A DNA stretch of 56,080 nucleotides, taken from IMG/VR virus record IMGVR_UViG_3300010885_060540, positions 1 through 56,080 of that record, one strand, 5' to 3'. The position numbers were made by a program, and so were the translations under genes. This DNA comes from a virus. Below the pieces are notes generated by a model. It worked only from the letters and a program-made list of their open reading frames with translations, did no database searches and was not told the origin of the DNA. How positions within the stretch are numbered: position 1 is the first letter of the stretch; each line of letters starts with the position of its first letter. Below are positions 19,401-25,374 of this stretch, piece by piece.

Positions 19401-20153
19401 GCAGCTAAAGAACTGTCGTACGCTCTTAAGATTGTCATCAACATTGTCTATGGGCTTACCAGTGCCAAATTTAGTAACGCCTTCCGAGACTCAAGAAACA
19501 TAGACAATATCGTCGCAAAACGTGGCGCGTTATTTATGATCGACTTGAAGAATGCCGTTCAAGATAAAGGTTATACTGTCGTTCACATCAAAACGGATTC
19601 GATTAAGATCCCAGACGCAACCCCAGAAATAATCGACTTTGTCACGGAATTTGGTAAGTCGTATGGGTATGAGTTTGAGCATGAGTGCACGTATGATAAA
19701 TTCTGTCTGGTCAACGATGCGGTTTATATTGCTCGTGAGAAAGCAGAATGGACTGCAGTTGGCGCTCAGTTCCAACACCCGTATGTATTTAAATCTTTGT
19801 TCAGTGGCGAAGAAATTATATTTGCCGATTTCTGCGAGACAAAAAGTGTTACGCAAGGCGCAATGTACCTCGACTTTGGTGATGATGTTGACAATCATGA
19901 CATTAACGCTATGCGACATGTTGGTAGAACTGGTAGCTTTGTTCCGGTTTTATCTAATGGCGCATATTTGTGGCGCATCAAAGATGGTAAGAAATATGCA
20001 GTTGCCGGAACAAAAGGTTATCGATGGGTCGAGCGAAATGTTGCTGGCAGCAGAGACGTACTCGATATCGACATGCGCTATTTCGATGCGCTAAAAGAAG
20101 AAGCATATTCCGCTGTTGACTACTATGGATCGTTTGATCGTTTCGTATCGTAA
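16425..20153 (+). CDS. Helicase-PrimPol-family B DNA polymerase fusion
   Basis: 1242 residues from TTG 16425, behind AAGGAGG. Domains in order: an SF3/D5-like AAA helicase with Walker A GPAGTGKST (181-189), Walker B-like LVAIQHDGD (227-235), sensor FLFMGTNQP (271-279) and RR (291-292). Next is a primase-polymerase domain with IDFD (501-504), SGHGLHLHY (534-542) and GIEIKT (558-563). Last is a family B polymerase with exonuclease motifs YDVEVYP (D699, E701), FNNRRYD (D747) and YCSND (D837). Its polymerase motifs are A LDVASMHP (D935), B KIVINIVYG (1002-1010) and C HIKTDS (D1058). Motif C has K where most family B enzymes have D. It probably carries unwinding, priming and synthesis in one chain. 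Confidence 0.85.
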   Translation: MDFYQISWTEPKTGPPKLFPDWVVGRSKDLMVRGRSFYAIWDEKKSLWSTDEYDVQRLVDEELQEYARKVQQERGGELPIAMNLRSFNTKIWSTFRAYMQNISDNSHPLDENLTFANTVTKKSDYASRKLPYPLEEGTTSAWDELMAVLYTEEELAKIEWAIGAVVSGDSKKIQKFLVFYGPAGTGKSTVLNIIQNLFSGYVSTFDAKALGSNNNSFATEVFRNNPLVAIQHDGDLSKIDDNTKLNSIISHEEMTINEKFKPSYTTKINAFLFMGTNQPVKISDAKSGIIRRLIDVHPSGVKVEPERYNILMKQIDFELGAIAYKCLKKYQAMGKNHYNTYRPLEMMLQTDVFYNYIEANFDLFKKQNGVSLKQAYELYKEYCSETGIDRLLPQYKFREELRNYFVKFHDRIEKDGVSIRSYYSEFKDLNPPTSLKPHETYLIDLGENTSAFNNAYGSQPAQYGKASGAPGRKWNQISTTLSDIDTSKLHFVKIPTNHIVIDFDLVDENGNKDLNLNLQAASLWPPTYSEVSQSGHGLHLHYIYTGDVQQLSNVYDVGIEIKTLLGDSSLRRRLTKCNNLGISTLSSGLPKKEKNVIDNQSIKSEKNLRALIERNLRKEIHPGTKPSIDFIQKILEDAYEGGLSYDVRDMRGRILSFAAASTNQSSACIKIVQQMKFASESSMVEPSDIDENQPLVFYDVEVYPNLFVVCWKYENDPVIVKMINPSPEQIEPLFKLRLVGFNNRRYDNHILYGRFLGESLDELYARSQKIISTPNDGLFGEAYNLSYADIYDFSSKKQGLKKFEIELDIHHMELDIPWDEPVSEDLWPLIVEYCSNDVAATEVVFKDRHQDFVARQILADLSGLSVNHTTQQHTAKIIFGEEKNPQRSFVYTNLWEQFEGYLFDGKVSSYRGEIVGEGGYVYAEPGMYDNVAVLDVASMHPTSIEVLNLFGPYTERYSELKEARLAIKRKEYDKAAGLLNGKLAKYLNGNDAAAKELSYALKIVINIVYGLTSAKFSNAFRDSRNIDNIVAKRGALFMIDLKNAVQDKGYTVVHIKTDSIKIPDATPEIIDFVTEFGKSYGYEFEHECTYDKFCLVNDAVYIAREKAEWTAVGAQFQHPYVFKSLFSGEEIIFADFCETKSVTQGAMYLDFGDDVDNHDINAMRHVGRTGSFVPVLSNGAYLWRIKDGKKYAVAGTKGYRWVERNVAGSRDVLDIDMRYFDALKEEAYSAVDYYGSFDRFVS

Positions 20154-20168
20154 GGAAGGATCTTATAC

Positions 20169-20459
20169 GTGAAATACCCAGTGGTTTATGTGGTTTGGAA
20201 AGACCATGCCGAAGCAAACACTGAAGCTTGGGCGCAGATATCAAACCTACCATCAAACAAGCTTGTCGATGCGGTAACGATTGGGTTTCTGGTTCACGAA
20301 GACGAAGAAGCCATTCAAATCTCATCGACGTACGTTAGTGAATACGGGATTTGTGGCCGACCCGATATTATTGCGAAAGCGCTAATTGTCTATCGGGTCG
20401 AGCTACAAGTAGCAGAATATAAACCAACAAAGAAAAGGATAAGGAAAAATAATGACTAA
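20169..20459 (+). CDS. Small phage protein, unknown function
   Basis: 96 residues from GTG 20169, 15 bases after the polymerase stop, with AAGGAAGGA upstream. A mixed alpha/beta protein starts VVYVVWKDHAEANTEAW and ends in a lysine/arginine-rich tail. Its stop overlaps the start of the SSB-like gene. Placement between polymerase and SSB suggests a replication accessory role. No family recognised. Confidence 0.65.
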   Translation: MKYPVVYVVWKDHAEANTEAWAQISNLPSNKLVDAVTIGFLVHEDEEAIQISSTYVSEYGICGRPDIIAKALIVYRVELQVAEYKPTKKRIRKNND

Positions 20460-20916
20460 CCAACGCCAATCCGTAACTATTGAAAATGCAACTATCCCTT
20501 TTAGGAACTTTTCGGGGAAAGAGGGTCCCTATAATGTCGCTGGCGACCGAGAGTTTACGGTTTTTCTAGATGAAGACAGCGCAGCAATTCTAGAGAGGGA
20601 TGGCTGGAACGTAAAGTATTTAAAGCCGCGAGAAGGCGACGAAGAGCACGAGCCGAGGCCATATTTGCCGGTTAAAGTGAACTTCAAGGTTCGTCCGCCG
20701 ACAGTGGTGATGATCACAACCAATGCTCGTACTCGGTTGGACGAGGACTCCATCGGCGCTCTTGACTGGGCGGATTTTAAGCATGTGGACCTTATTGTCA
20801 CACCATACAACTGGACGTATGGTGCAAAGACAGGCACCAAAGCTTATCTCAAGTCTATGTATGTGACCATCGAAGAAGACGACCTCGCCCTTAAGTACGC
20901 GGAAGAAGGCGAATGA
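20452..20916 (+). CDS. Predicted single-stranded DNA-binding protein
   Basis: 154 residues. Beta-rich with the blocks TIPFRNFSGKEGPYNVAGDR, YLPVKVNFKVRPPTVVMITT and TYGAKTGTKAYLKSMYVTIE, then an acidic tail (EEDD, EEGE). This resembles an SSB-like OB-fold family of actinophages, and an acidic C-terminus is typical of SSBs. It would coat single strands during replication by the fusion enzyme immediately upstream. The family call is by pattern only. Confidence 0.7.
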   Translation: MTNQRQSVTIENATIPFRNFSGKEGPYNVAGDREFTVFLDEDSAAILERDGWNVKYLKPREGDEEHEPRPYLPVKVNFKVRPPTVVMITTNARTRLDEDSIGALDWADFKHVDLIVTPYNWTYGAKTGTKAYLKSMYVTIEEDDLALKYAEEGE

Positions 20917-20917
20917 C

Positions 20918-20998
20918 ATGACTCTTTTATATTTTGTGTCGGGATGGCTTCTGGCCGTTTTGACTTTAGAAATTGGAAGGTCGGGCGGTAACCGATGA
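20918..20998 (+). CDS. 26-residue membrane micro-protein
   Basis: ATG 20918 starts two bases after the SSB stop, and its TGA overlaps the next ATG as ATGA. The peptide (MTLLYFVSGWLLAVLTLEIG plus six residues) is almost entirely one transmembrane helix. Tight packing on both sides argues for a real gene. The function is unknown. Confidence 0.55.
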   Translation: MTLLYFVSGWLLAVLTLEIGRSGGNR

Positions 20999-21375
20999 GT
21001 TTGATAAGTCATGCTCGAGAAGAACTGACTCGAATCAAAGAAGACCCCGATATGATCGAGGGATATTTGGATATTATTCAGTCGTTCGCAGATCTTAGGC
21101 TTAGTGGCTCTCAAGCAGAGCACATGATTCCTATTTTGTTTAAACTGTTGAACTTTCAGCCTTTATCTCCTCTAACTAACGATCCGGCTGAATGGACGCT
21201 AGTTACGGATGATCTCTGGCAGAGTAAACGAAATCCAGAAGCGTTCTCAAAGAATGGTGGCGGAAGCTACTATATTCTATCAGAACGCGATATTGACCCA
21301 ACAGCATTTCACGTTTCAAAGCCGACCTACCTCACTCTGGTCGACTTGCGGACCAATCAAGTTGTGGATTTGTGA
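20995..21375 (+). CDS. Conserved actinophage protein, unknown function
   Basis: 126 residues starting in an ATGA overlap. The N-terminal half is helical (DMIEGYLDIIQSFADLRLSG). The C-terminal half has the block SPLTNDPAEWTLV, WQSKRNPEAFSKNGGGSYYI, seen widely in phages without known function. It belongs to a run of tightly packed small genes behind the replication genes, all probably on one transcript. Confidence 0.7.
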   Translation: MSLISHAREELTRIKEDPDMIEGYLDIIQSFADLRLSGSQAEHMIPILFKLLNFQPLSPLTNDPAEWTLVTDDLWQSKRNPEAFSKNGGGSYYILSERDIDPTAFHVSKPTYLTLVDLRTNQVVDL

Positions 21376-21376
21376 C

Positions 21377-21682
21377 ATGGCAAAAGACTATCAGCTTGAG
21401 GCCCGCCAGCGGGTTGTTAACTTTTTTAACGACTTCCGCTTAGAGACTGTCCCTGAGATAACACTCGACAGCGTCTACATAGTGTGGTTTTGCAAAACAC
21501 TAAAAAACTGGAAGGCGCTTGTTTCGACAATAATTCCCGATGAAATTTACTATGAAGTAACTTATAACGGGGAGACCAAAGAAACATATTTAGACGTTTA
21601 CTCAAAACAGTATAACTTTACCATTTCTGAAGACTCTGAGTCAGAAATGAATCAGGGTAGTTTAGATTTAATGTGGGAATAA
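21377..21682 (+). CDS. DUF6275-like protein
   Basis: 101 residues from ATG 21377, one base after the previous stop. A longer in-frame start overlaps the upstream gene and is rejected. The pattern ARQRVVNFFNDF, VYIVWFCKTLKNWKALVST and YYEVTYNGETKETYLDVY matches the DUF6275 family of phages. The function is unknown. It keeps the usual neighbours of that family. Confidence 0.75.
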   Translation: MAKDYQLEARQRVVNFFNDFRLETVPEITLDSVYIVWFCKTLKNWKALVSTIIPDEIYYEVTYNGETKETYLDVYSKQYNFTISEDSESEMNQGSLDLMWE

Positions 21683-21683
21683 T

Positions 21684-21953
21684 ATGGATATATATCCATT
21701 GAATAAAAGTGAGAATCGCGTATTAAGCGAACATGACATTTTAGATCGATTCAACTACAAAAAGATAACTAGCGAAGGTACATTTTCTTATGCGCAATTG
21801 AAGTTAATCTACCGATTATCTTACTCGTTCAACGAAATTGCTCGCGAAGTTGATCACCTGTGTCCAAACACAGAGGCCAAAATGCTTGCTTTTAACAAAC
21901 TTGAGGAAGCAATTAGCCTCGCTATTTCATCAATAAAAGAATCAAACACGTAA
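21684..21953 (+). CDS. Small helical protein, possibly Acb2-like anti-CBASS
   Basis: 89 residues. After a short N-terminal tail comes a helix-rich domain (YAQLKLIYRLSYSFNEIARE) and then PNTEAKMLAFNKLEEAISLA. The layout of a basic start, two long helices and P-x-x-x-E...LEEA resembles the Acb2-related phage family, whose members soak up cyclic nucleotides to block CBASS immunity. This is a weak sequence pattern, and the protein may be unrelated. It lies in the accessory gene run behind the replication genes. Confidence 0.5.
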   Translation: MDIYPLNKSENRVLSEHDILDRFNYKKITSEGTFSYAQLKLIYRLSYSFNEIAREVDHLCPNTEAKMLAFNKLEEAISLAISSIKESNT

Positions 21954-21962
21954 AGGAAAATT

Positions 21963-22280
21963 ATGGAAACCGACGACAATATCTTTACTAATTTTGTGCG
22001 CAAGCCTTTCTGCGTTCAAGCGGTTCAGATTACTGCTGAAAACATTGCTGCGTTAGCGCCCCACCTCGGTGAGCTTAAGGAAAAAGACGGCGAGCTTTCG
22101 ATTTTAATCGATCGTCGAATCGTCCCGAACATCAAAAAGGCATACATCAACTGGTGGGTAACAAAGCTTGACGACAACCTTCGGTGTTATTCTCCCAAAG
22201 TGTTTGAAAAGGAGTTCACCACTTATGATGAGGCTTGGGCTGGTTACTTCAACGCGCTAGGCGACCAGTTCGCTGACTAA
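21963..22280 (+). CDS. Conserved small phage protein
   Basis: 105 residues with AAAGGAA upstream. FVRKPFCVQAVQITAENIAA at the start and a WVTKLDDNLRCYSPKVFEK block near the end define a small alpha/beta fold common in phages of many hosts, with no confirmed function. It ends the operon. The next element is a promoter three bases later. Confidence 0.7.
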   Translation: METDDNIFTNFVRKPFCVQAVQITAENIAALAPHLGELKEKDGELSILIDRRIVPNIKKAYINWWVTKLDDNLRCYSPKVFEKEFTTYDEAWAGYFNALGDQFAD

Positions 22281-22282
22281 CT

Positions 22283-22306
22283 CGCAGAAATTACACGGCC
22301 TATAAT
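22283..22306 (+). promoter_or_regulatory. Phage promoter P4, ACACGGCC variant
   Basis: CGCA at 22283, TTACACGGCC, TATAAT at 22301-22306. The -10 lies 4 bases before the hairpin RNA, so the transcript should start at its first stem. Confidence 0.8.
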
Positions 22307-22310
22307 GAAG

Positions 22311-22374
22311 GAGACGGACTGTACGTAAGTCGATACAAATTAATTTGTATTGCAGTACAGTCCGTCTCTTTTTT
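22311..22374 (+). ncRNA. Small hairpin RNA with its own promoter
   Basis: GAGACGGACTGTAC (22311-22324) pairs perfectly with GTACAGTCCGTCTC (22355-22368), followed by six T. Inside lies a second palindrome, ATACAAATTAATTTGTAT (22333-22350). The -10 box at 22301-22306 predicts a start at about 22312. The product would be a ~60-nt RNA that is nearly all double-stranded and ends in its own terminator. A plain terminator for the upstream operon is the alternative, but the dedicated promoter argues for a small RNA. Confidence 0.7.
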
Positions 22375-22397
22375 ATTTCCACGACCAAAGGAGTGTT

Positions 22398-22619
22398 ATG
22401 ATTTGCGTTTTCCCTGAGTGTAAATCGAATACAGACACCGACAACTGGTGCCTCAAGCATTGGGGCCTTTTCCCGCACCCTTGCGAGCGTGAGGGCTGCG
22501 AGAGGAATTGCATCTATGACGACGAGCCGTTTTGTTTCACGCACTCTCCAGACAGCGGATCTTCCATCAAAGGATATTCCGCCTACAAGAAGTTCCGTGC
22601 TTCGCAGGAGTTGAAATGA
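22398..22619 (+). CDS. Cysteine-rich zinc-binding small protein
   Basis: 73 residues from ATG 22398, with AAAGGAG upstream. Ordered metal ligands are C3, C8, C18, H21, C29, C34, C38, C46 and H49, enough for two zinc sites (CVFPECK, CLKHW, CEREGCERNC, CFTH). Zinc ribbons of this kind in phages often bind nucleic acid or host proteins. The target is unknown. Its stop overlaps the start of the lipoprotein gene (ATGA). Confidence 0.7.
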   Translation: MICVFPECKSNTDTDNWCLKHWGLFPHPCEREGCERNCIYDDEPFCFTHSPDSGSSIKGYSAYKKFRASQELK

Positions 22620-22849
22620 GAACAGCTCTTTTTTCTCTGATGTGCCTTCTCGGTTTCACTGCCTGTGCACCAACCGACTTCAAGCCCTCTGTTGATATTA
22701 ACGAGGGCGATCCGTATCCATCAGACGGCCCTATAGTTATTCGAGTGCACCTTCGACTCGGTGGTGCCCCAGGTGACCGCTGTGATGCAATGATGGGCTC
22801 TTACCAAGAGGCAAACCGAGTTTGCGTAGTCATATATCCTGGTGAGTAA
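22616..22849 (+). CDS. Predicted phage lipoprotein
   Basis: 77 residues from ATG 22616 in an ATGA overlap. An N-terminal signal (MRTALFSLMCLLGFTAC) has a lipobox-like FTAC with Cys17 as the lipidation site. The mature ~60 residues carry two more cysteines (GDRC, NRVC) that could form a disulfide. Secreted phage lipoproteins are often superinfection-exclusion factors, which is the likeliest role here but is inference. The F at -3 of the lipobox is less common than L. Confidence 0.65.
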   Translation: MRTALFSLMCLLGFTACAPTDFKPSVDINEGDPYPSDGPIVIRVHLRLGGAPGDRCDAMMGSYQEANRVCVVIYPGE

Positions 22850-22888
22850 CAGGGTATAAAAGTTCCAACCACAGTAATAAGGAGAATA

Positions 22889-23386
22889 ATGAACAGACAG
22901 GTGTTTGTAATCCCACACGATCAATTCGAAGAAGTTGATCACCCCGAAGAAGTCACAGAGCAATCGCTTCTTTCAGTTGTTCGATGCCTCGTCGCGGAAC
23001 GTCCTGAAAAGAAGCGGATTAGCTACCCGGCCTTCTACGCAATTCCGCTGGACATCGATCAGAAACCGATCGGCGAAACGCATAGCATCTATCCCGGCGA
23101 CGTGGATGACCGCTATAAAACATTCATGGAAGTGCTCGACAACGCCTGCTACATCAGTGGCATGTTCAAAAGAATGTACGGGTTCGGCGAGGATAACGAC
23201 CCTGTGATCGACAGCTTCGTCTACGTCGTTTCCACGCAGTACGGTTTTGATATTCACGACATGCGAGCTCTGAGTTTGGCGCTAACATGTATGAATGCGA
23301 TTCCGGACAACGTCCACATCTCGGCGTTTGTTGTATCGACGGACATCGATTTCTACATCATCCCGTCATTTACGTCGTTGATGTAG
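22889..23386 (+). CDS. Hypothetical accessory protein
   Basis: 165 residues with AAGGAG ahead of ATG 22889. Acidic and soluble, with blocks RISYPAFYAIPLDIDQKPIG and GFDIHDMRALSLALTCM. Codons are GC-richer than in the operon upstream. It directly precedes the first large structured RNA. No family recognised. Confidence 0.65.
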   Translation: MNRQVFVIPHDQFEEVDHPEEVTEQSLLSVVRCLVAERPEKKRISYPAFYAIPLDIDQKPIGETHSIYPGDVDDRYKTFMEVLDNACYISGMFKRMYGFGEDNDPVIDSFVYVVSTQYGFDIHDMRALSLALTCMNAIPDNVHISAFVVSTDIDFYIIPSFTSLM

Positions 23387-23395
23387 TAATGGTTC

Positions 23396-23480
23396 GGAAG
23401 CTAGCATGGTTGCCAGATGTGACAAACCACTTGAGTTGTCAAAGAACAACATCTGATGGGTTCAATTCCCTAAGCTTCCA
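23396..23480 (+). other. Degenerate tRNA-like element
   Basis: GGAAGCT at 23396-23402 pairs with AGCTTCC (23473-23479), followed by A. A T-loop-like GGGTTCAATTCCC and a D-arm-like GCA/TGC are present. The anticodon arm has a bulged A, the loop CACTTGA lacks U33, the T stem has only three pairs, and no CCA is encoded. It therefore looks like a tRNA mimic or decayed tRNA rather than a working tRNA. Confidence 0.55.
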
Positions 23481-23815
23481 CTGAAATCTAGTTGGTCAAG
23501 TGTCGGTAAAGGTCATATTCCGCTTACGAACTACGTAGCGCAAGACGTAGGAGTGATGGCACTATATAGGGTATGACTACCAATAGTTTTAGTTGGGCGT
23601 GCGGCGTGTCAAGCCGTGGGTTAAATGAGGTAAGTAGGTGCCAGGAACCTGCATGAACGAGGCCAAGCCCTTAACAAAGAGTCTCCGCTTCGCGTGATGT
23701 TCGTTAAGGAATAGATGAGATTGAGAGCATGGGAGCCATGAGGCTGCTACCGTTTATGTAGAGAGTATGGCGTCGAAAAAGCCGAACCCAACACATTTTC
23801 AAAACTAATCAAAGG
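23396..23815 (+). ncRNA. Large structured RNA with tRNA-like 5' element
   Basis: 420 bases without a convincing ORF but rich in pairing. The first 85 nt form a tRNA-like fold (separate entry). Further stems are CTACG 23531-23535 with CGTAG 23546-23550, a CGGC/GCCG hairpin near 23605, CAGG/CCTG near 23642 and CCTTAAC 23669-23675 with GTTAAGG 23703-23709. CATGG/CCATG follows near 23730. The following gene's SD begins at 23813. Possibly a GOLLD-type or other ornate phage RNA. The family is not identified. Confidence 0.55.
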
Positions 23816-23821
23816 AGAAGC

Positions 23822-24034
23822 ATGAAGCAAATTGTCCAAGACACGCTGGTGTACATCGTTGAGTTTGAGCAGCTTCCAAAACTCCCGATCGTTGCCAGTA
23901 ATGAAAGCGAAGTTCCGTATGCCATGGCTCTTCAAAACGCCATTGAAGCTGGCATCATAACCAAAGGTGGAAAGTACGGAATTCACATAAACCCAAACTC
24001 GATGAGTTACATGGTTTATGCAATCGTCGACTAA
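23822..24034 (+). CDS. Small hypothetical protein
   Basis: 70 residues from ATG 23822, with AAAGGAG upstream. Alpha/beta protein (VYIVEFEQLPKLPIVASNES; YGIHINPNSMSYMVYAIVD). It lies between two structured-RNA regions and is followed by two more small genes. No family recognised. Confidence 0.65.
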   Translation: MKQIVQDTLVYIVEFEQLPKLPIVASNESEVPYAMALQNAIEAGIITKGGKYGIHINPNSMSYMVYAIVD

Positions 24035-24055
24035 AAGGCGAATCAAAAGAGAGAA

Positions 24056-24229
24056 ATGAACACATATGAAACTACACCGAAGTTGTTTTACTACGTGAAG
24101 TTTCTCGGTGGTAGTGAACCGACGTTCAAAGCAGAGACGTCGGACAAGATTCTTGCGGTAGAAATCGCAAAAGAAAAGTTCCAGAAAGAATACGGATACT
24201 GGCCAAATCAGCCAGTACTTGTTTACTAA
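24056..24229 (+). CDS. Small hypothetical protein (57 aa)
   Basis: ATG 24056 to TAA 24229, with a purine-rich AAAAGAGAGAA upstream. The 57-residue protein (starts MNTYETTPKLFYYVKFLGG, ends WPNQPVLVY) has normal phage codon use and lies in tandem with the genes on both sides. It is probably a small alpha/beta fold. No family recognised. Confidence 0.6.
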   Translation: MNTYETTPKLFYYVKFLGGSEPTFKAETSDKILAVEIAKEKFQKEYGYWPNQPVLVY

Positions 24230-24232
24230 TTG

Positions 24233-24255
24233 TAGGTGAGCACCCCGCTTACCTA
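24233..24255 (+). other. Intergenic hairpin before the 24271 gene
   Basis: TAGGTGAGC (24233-24241) pairs with GCTTACCTA (24247-24255) around a loop of ACCCC. There is no T run, so it is not a terminator. It may protect the mRNA or affect translation of the next gene. Confidence 0.5.
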
Positions 24256-24270
24256 GAACGGAGCATCGAC

Positions 24271-24510
24271 ATGTGGCGATACACTTGCCCGAAAACCCCG
24301 AATGTTATTTCAGAATCTCATTCTTTGGCAACATTGAATGCTCTTCTGGAAGTCCACAAATCGGGGTGCATCGATCCGGAATCTCCTTGGTACTATGTCT
24401 ATCTCCCGTGCTCTGAGGAGCATGAGATCTTGGACGACGGAGTTCCTTGTGACTTTCCGGATTGTTCCATCCCTTACGTCAGAAATGACGGTTTGACGGG
24501 CGTCGACTGA
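24271..24510 (+). CDS. Small cysteine-containing hypothetical protein
   Basis: 79 residues from ATG 24271, with CGGAG upstream. It has five cysteines (C6, C33, C47, C59, C65), including a C-terminal CDFPDC. They could bind a metal. It ends immediately before the large ornate RNA. No family recognised. Confidence 0.6.
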   Translation: MWRYTCPKTPNVISESHSLATLNALLEVHKSGCIDPESPWYYVYLPCSEEHEILDDGVPCDFPDCSIPYVRNDGLTGVD

Positions 24511-25097
24511 GCGACGTTAAACAGGCCTTTAGGCTCAGAGCGGTATCCCAGGAAGCTGTTCCGTATGACAGCGGGTTTTTAAGACGTAAAATCTCAACAT
24601 AGGCAGGACTCTTTGTATCCTAGATGCAAAATCAGCATGCGAGAAAGTAACCGAGAAACTGACTTAACTACGTAAATTTAGAGTGCGCACTCTTTAGACT
24701 CGTAGCTGGGATACATAGGCACTCCATATCTGTTGCAACAAATATGGTAAGACATCCTAGAGTGTTACCAGTAATGGCCCTAGGATCAACGCTTTATGAT
24801 TACTGGTAGGTGTCCAATACGCCTAAACCAAGCCGATCGCGACGGTGATTGGAACCGCGATACTCAGGCGGTATAGCTTACGGCGTTTCCCGTAGGACAC
24901 CACACGGTTGGTGAAATTTAGAGCGGCGTCGACGGTACGCGGCAGCAGAAAACCGGAAGGGAGCCCCAGTCCCCTTATACCAAAGCCTTTATGGCAACTG
25001 GCGGATCTGTTGAAAAACAGACAGAGTATTGAGCGCGCTGACAGATGATTTACCTCCTTTAATCGTCTGTCAGCGCTGCTCTACTTTGTGTATTTTT
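24511..25097 (+). ncRNA. Large ornate RNA, GOLLD-like candidate
   Basis: 587 bases with no convincing ORF and many stable stems. Examples are GCTGT/ACAGC near 24563, TGTATCC/GGATACA closing a domain, ACCAGTAAT 24767-24775 with ATTACTGGT 24799-24807, and GGTGTCC 24809-24815 with GGACACC 24895-24901. The last encloses CGCCT/AGGCG and TCGCG/CGCGA. A GNRA hairpin TCTGTT-GAAA-AACAGA (25006-25021) follows. The terminal 11-bp stem GCGCTGACAGA (25035-25045) with TCTGTCAGCGC (25066-25076) carries ACCTCCTTT in its loop. Size, ornate fold and position next to tRNAs in a phage fit the GOLLD class. The family match is not proven. Confidence 0.7.
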
Positions 25098-25098
25098 C

Positions 25099-25171
25099 GC
25101 CTCTTTAGCTCAGTCGGTAGAGCAGTGGACTTTTAATCCATTGGTCGTGGGTTCGAACCCCACAGGAGGCA
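25099..25171 (+). tRNA. tRNA-Lys (anticodon UUU)
   Basis: 73 nt with a full cloverleaf: acceptor GCCTCTT/AGGAGGC (one G-T pair), D arm GCTC/GAGC, anticodon stem GTGGA/TCCAT with loop CTTTTAA, and T arm GTGGG-TTCGAAC-CCCAC. Discriminator A; no encoded CCA. Confidence 0.96.
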
Positions 25172-25196
25172 CTCACCAAACAGAAAGGACGAACGC

Positions 25197-25373
25197 ATGG
25201 TTCGTTACAGCGAAACCGACAAAGCTTGGGTTTCAGGAGTAAACCCAGACGAAACCGGAATGCCGACCACAAACCTTGTGGGAGACGACAAGGTTTGCAC
25301 ATGCGAAGCTTGTTTTCAAGCCTACATCGACGGGCTCGGATCAAACCACGACCAAGTTCATGGAGGCGTGTGA
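25197..25373 (+). CDS. Small CxCxxC protein (58 aa)
   Basis: ATG 25197 with AAAGGA upstream, ending TGA 25373. The 58-residue protein begins MVRYSETDKAWVSGVNPDE and contains CTCEACF, with a histidine pair nearer the end (NHDQVH). This could be a small zinc site. It sits between tRNA-Lys and a small membrane protein. No family recognised. Confidence 0.6.
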   Translation: MVRYSETDKAWVSGVNPDETGMPTTNLVGDDKVCTCEACFQAYIDGLGSNHDQVHGGV

Positions 25374-25374
25374 C

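Noticed and set aside
23396-23480. Functional tRNA
   Set aside because: Bulged anticodon stem, no U33 and a 3-bp T stem; listed as tRNA-like instead.
23396-23815. tmRNA
   Set aside because: The tRNA-like part is contiguous at the 5' end and no tag-peptide reading frame is visible.
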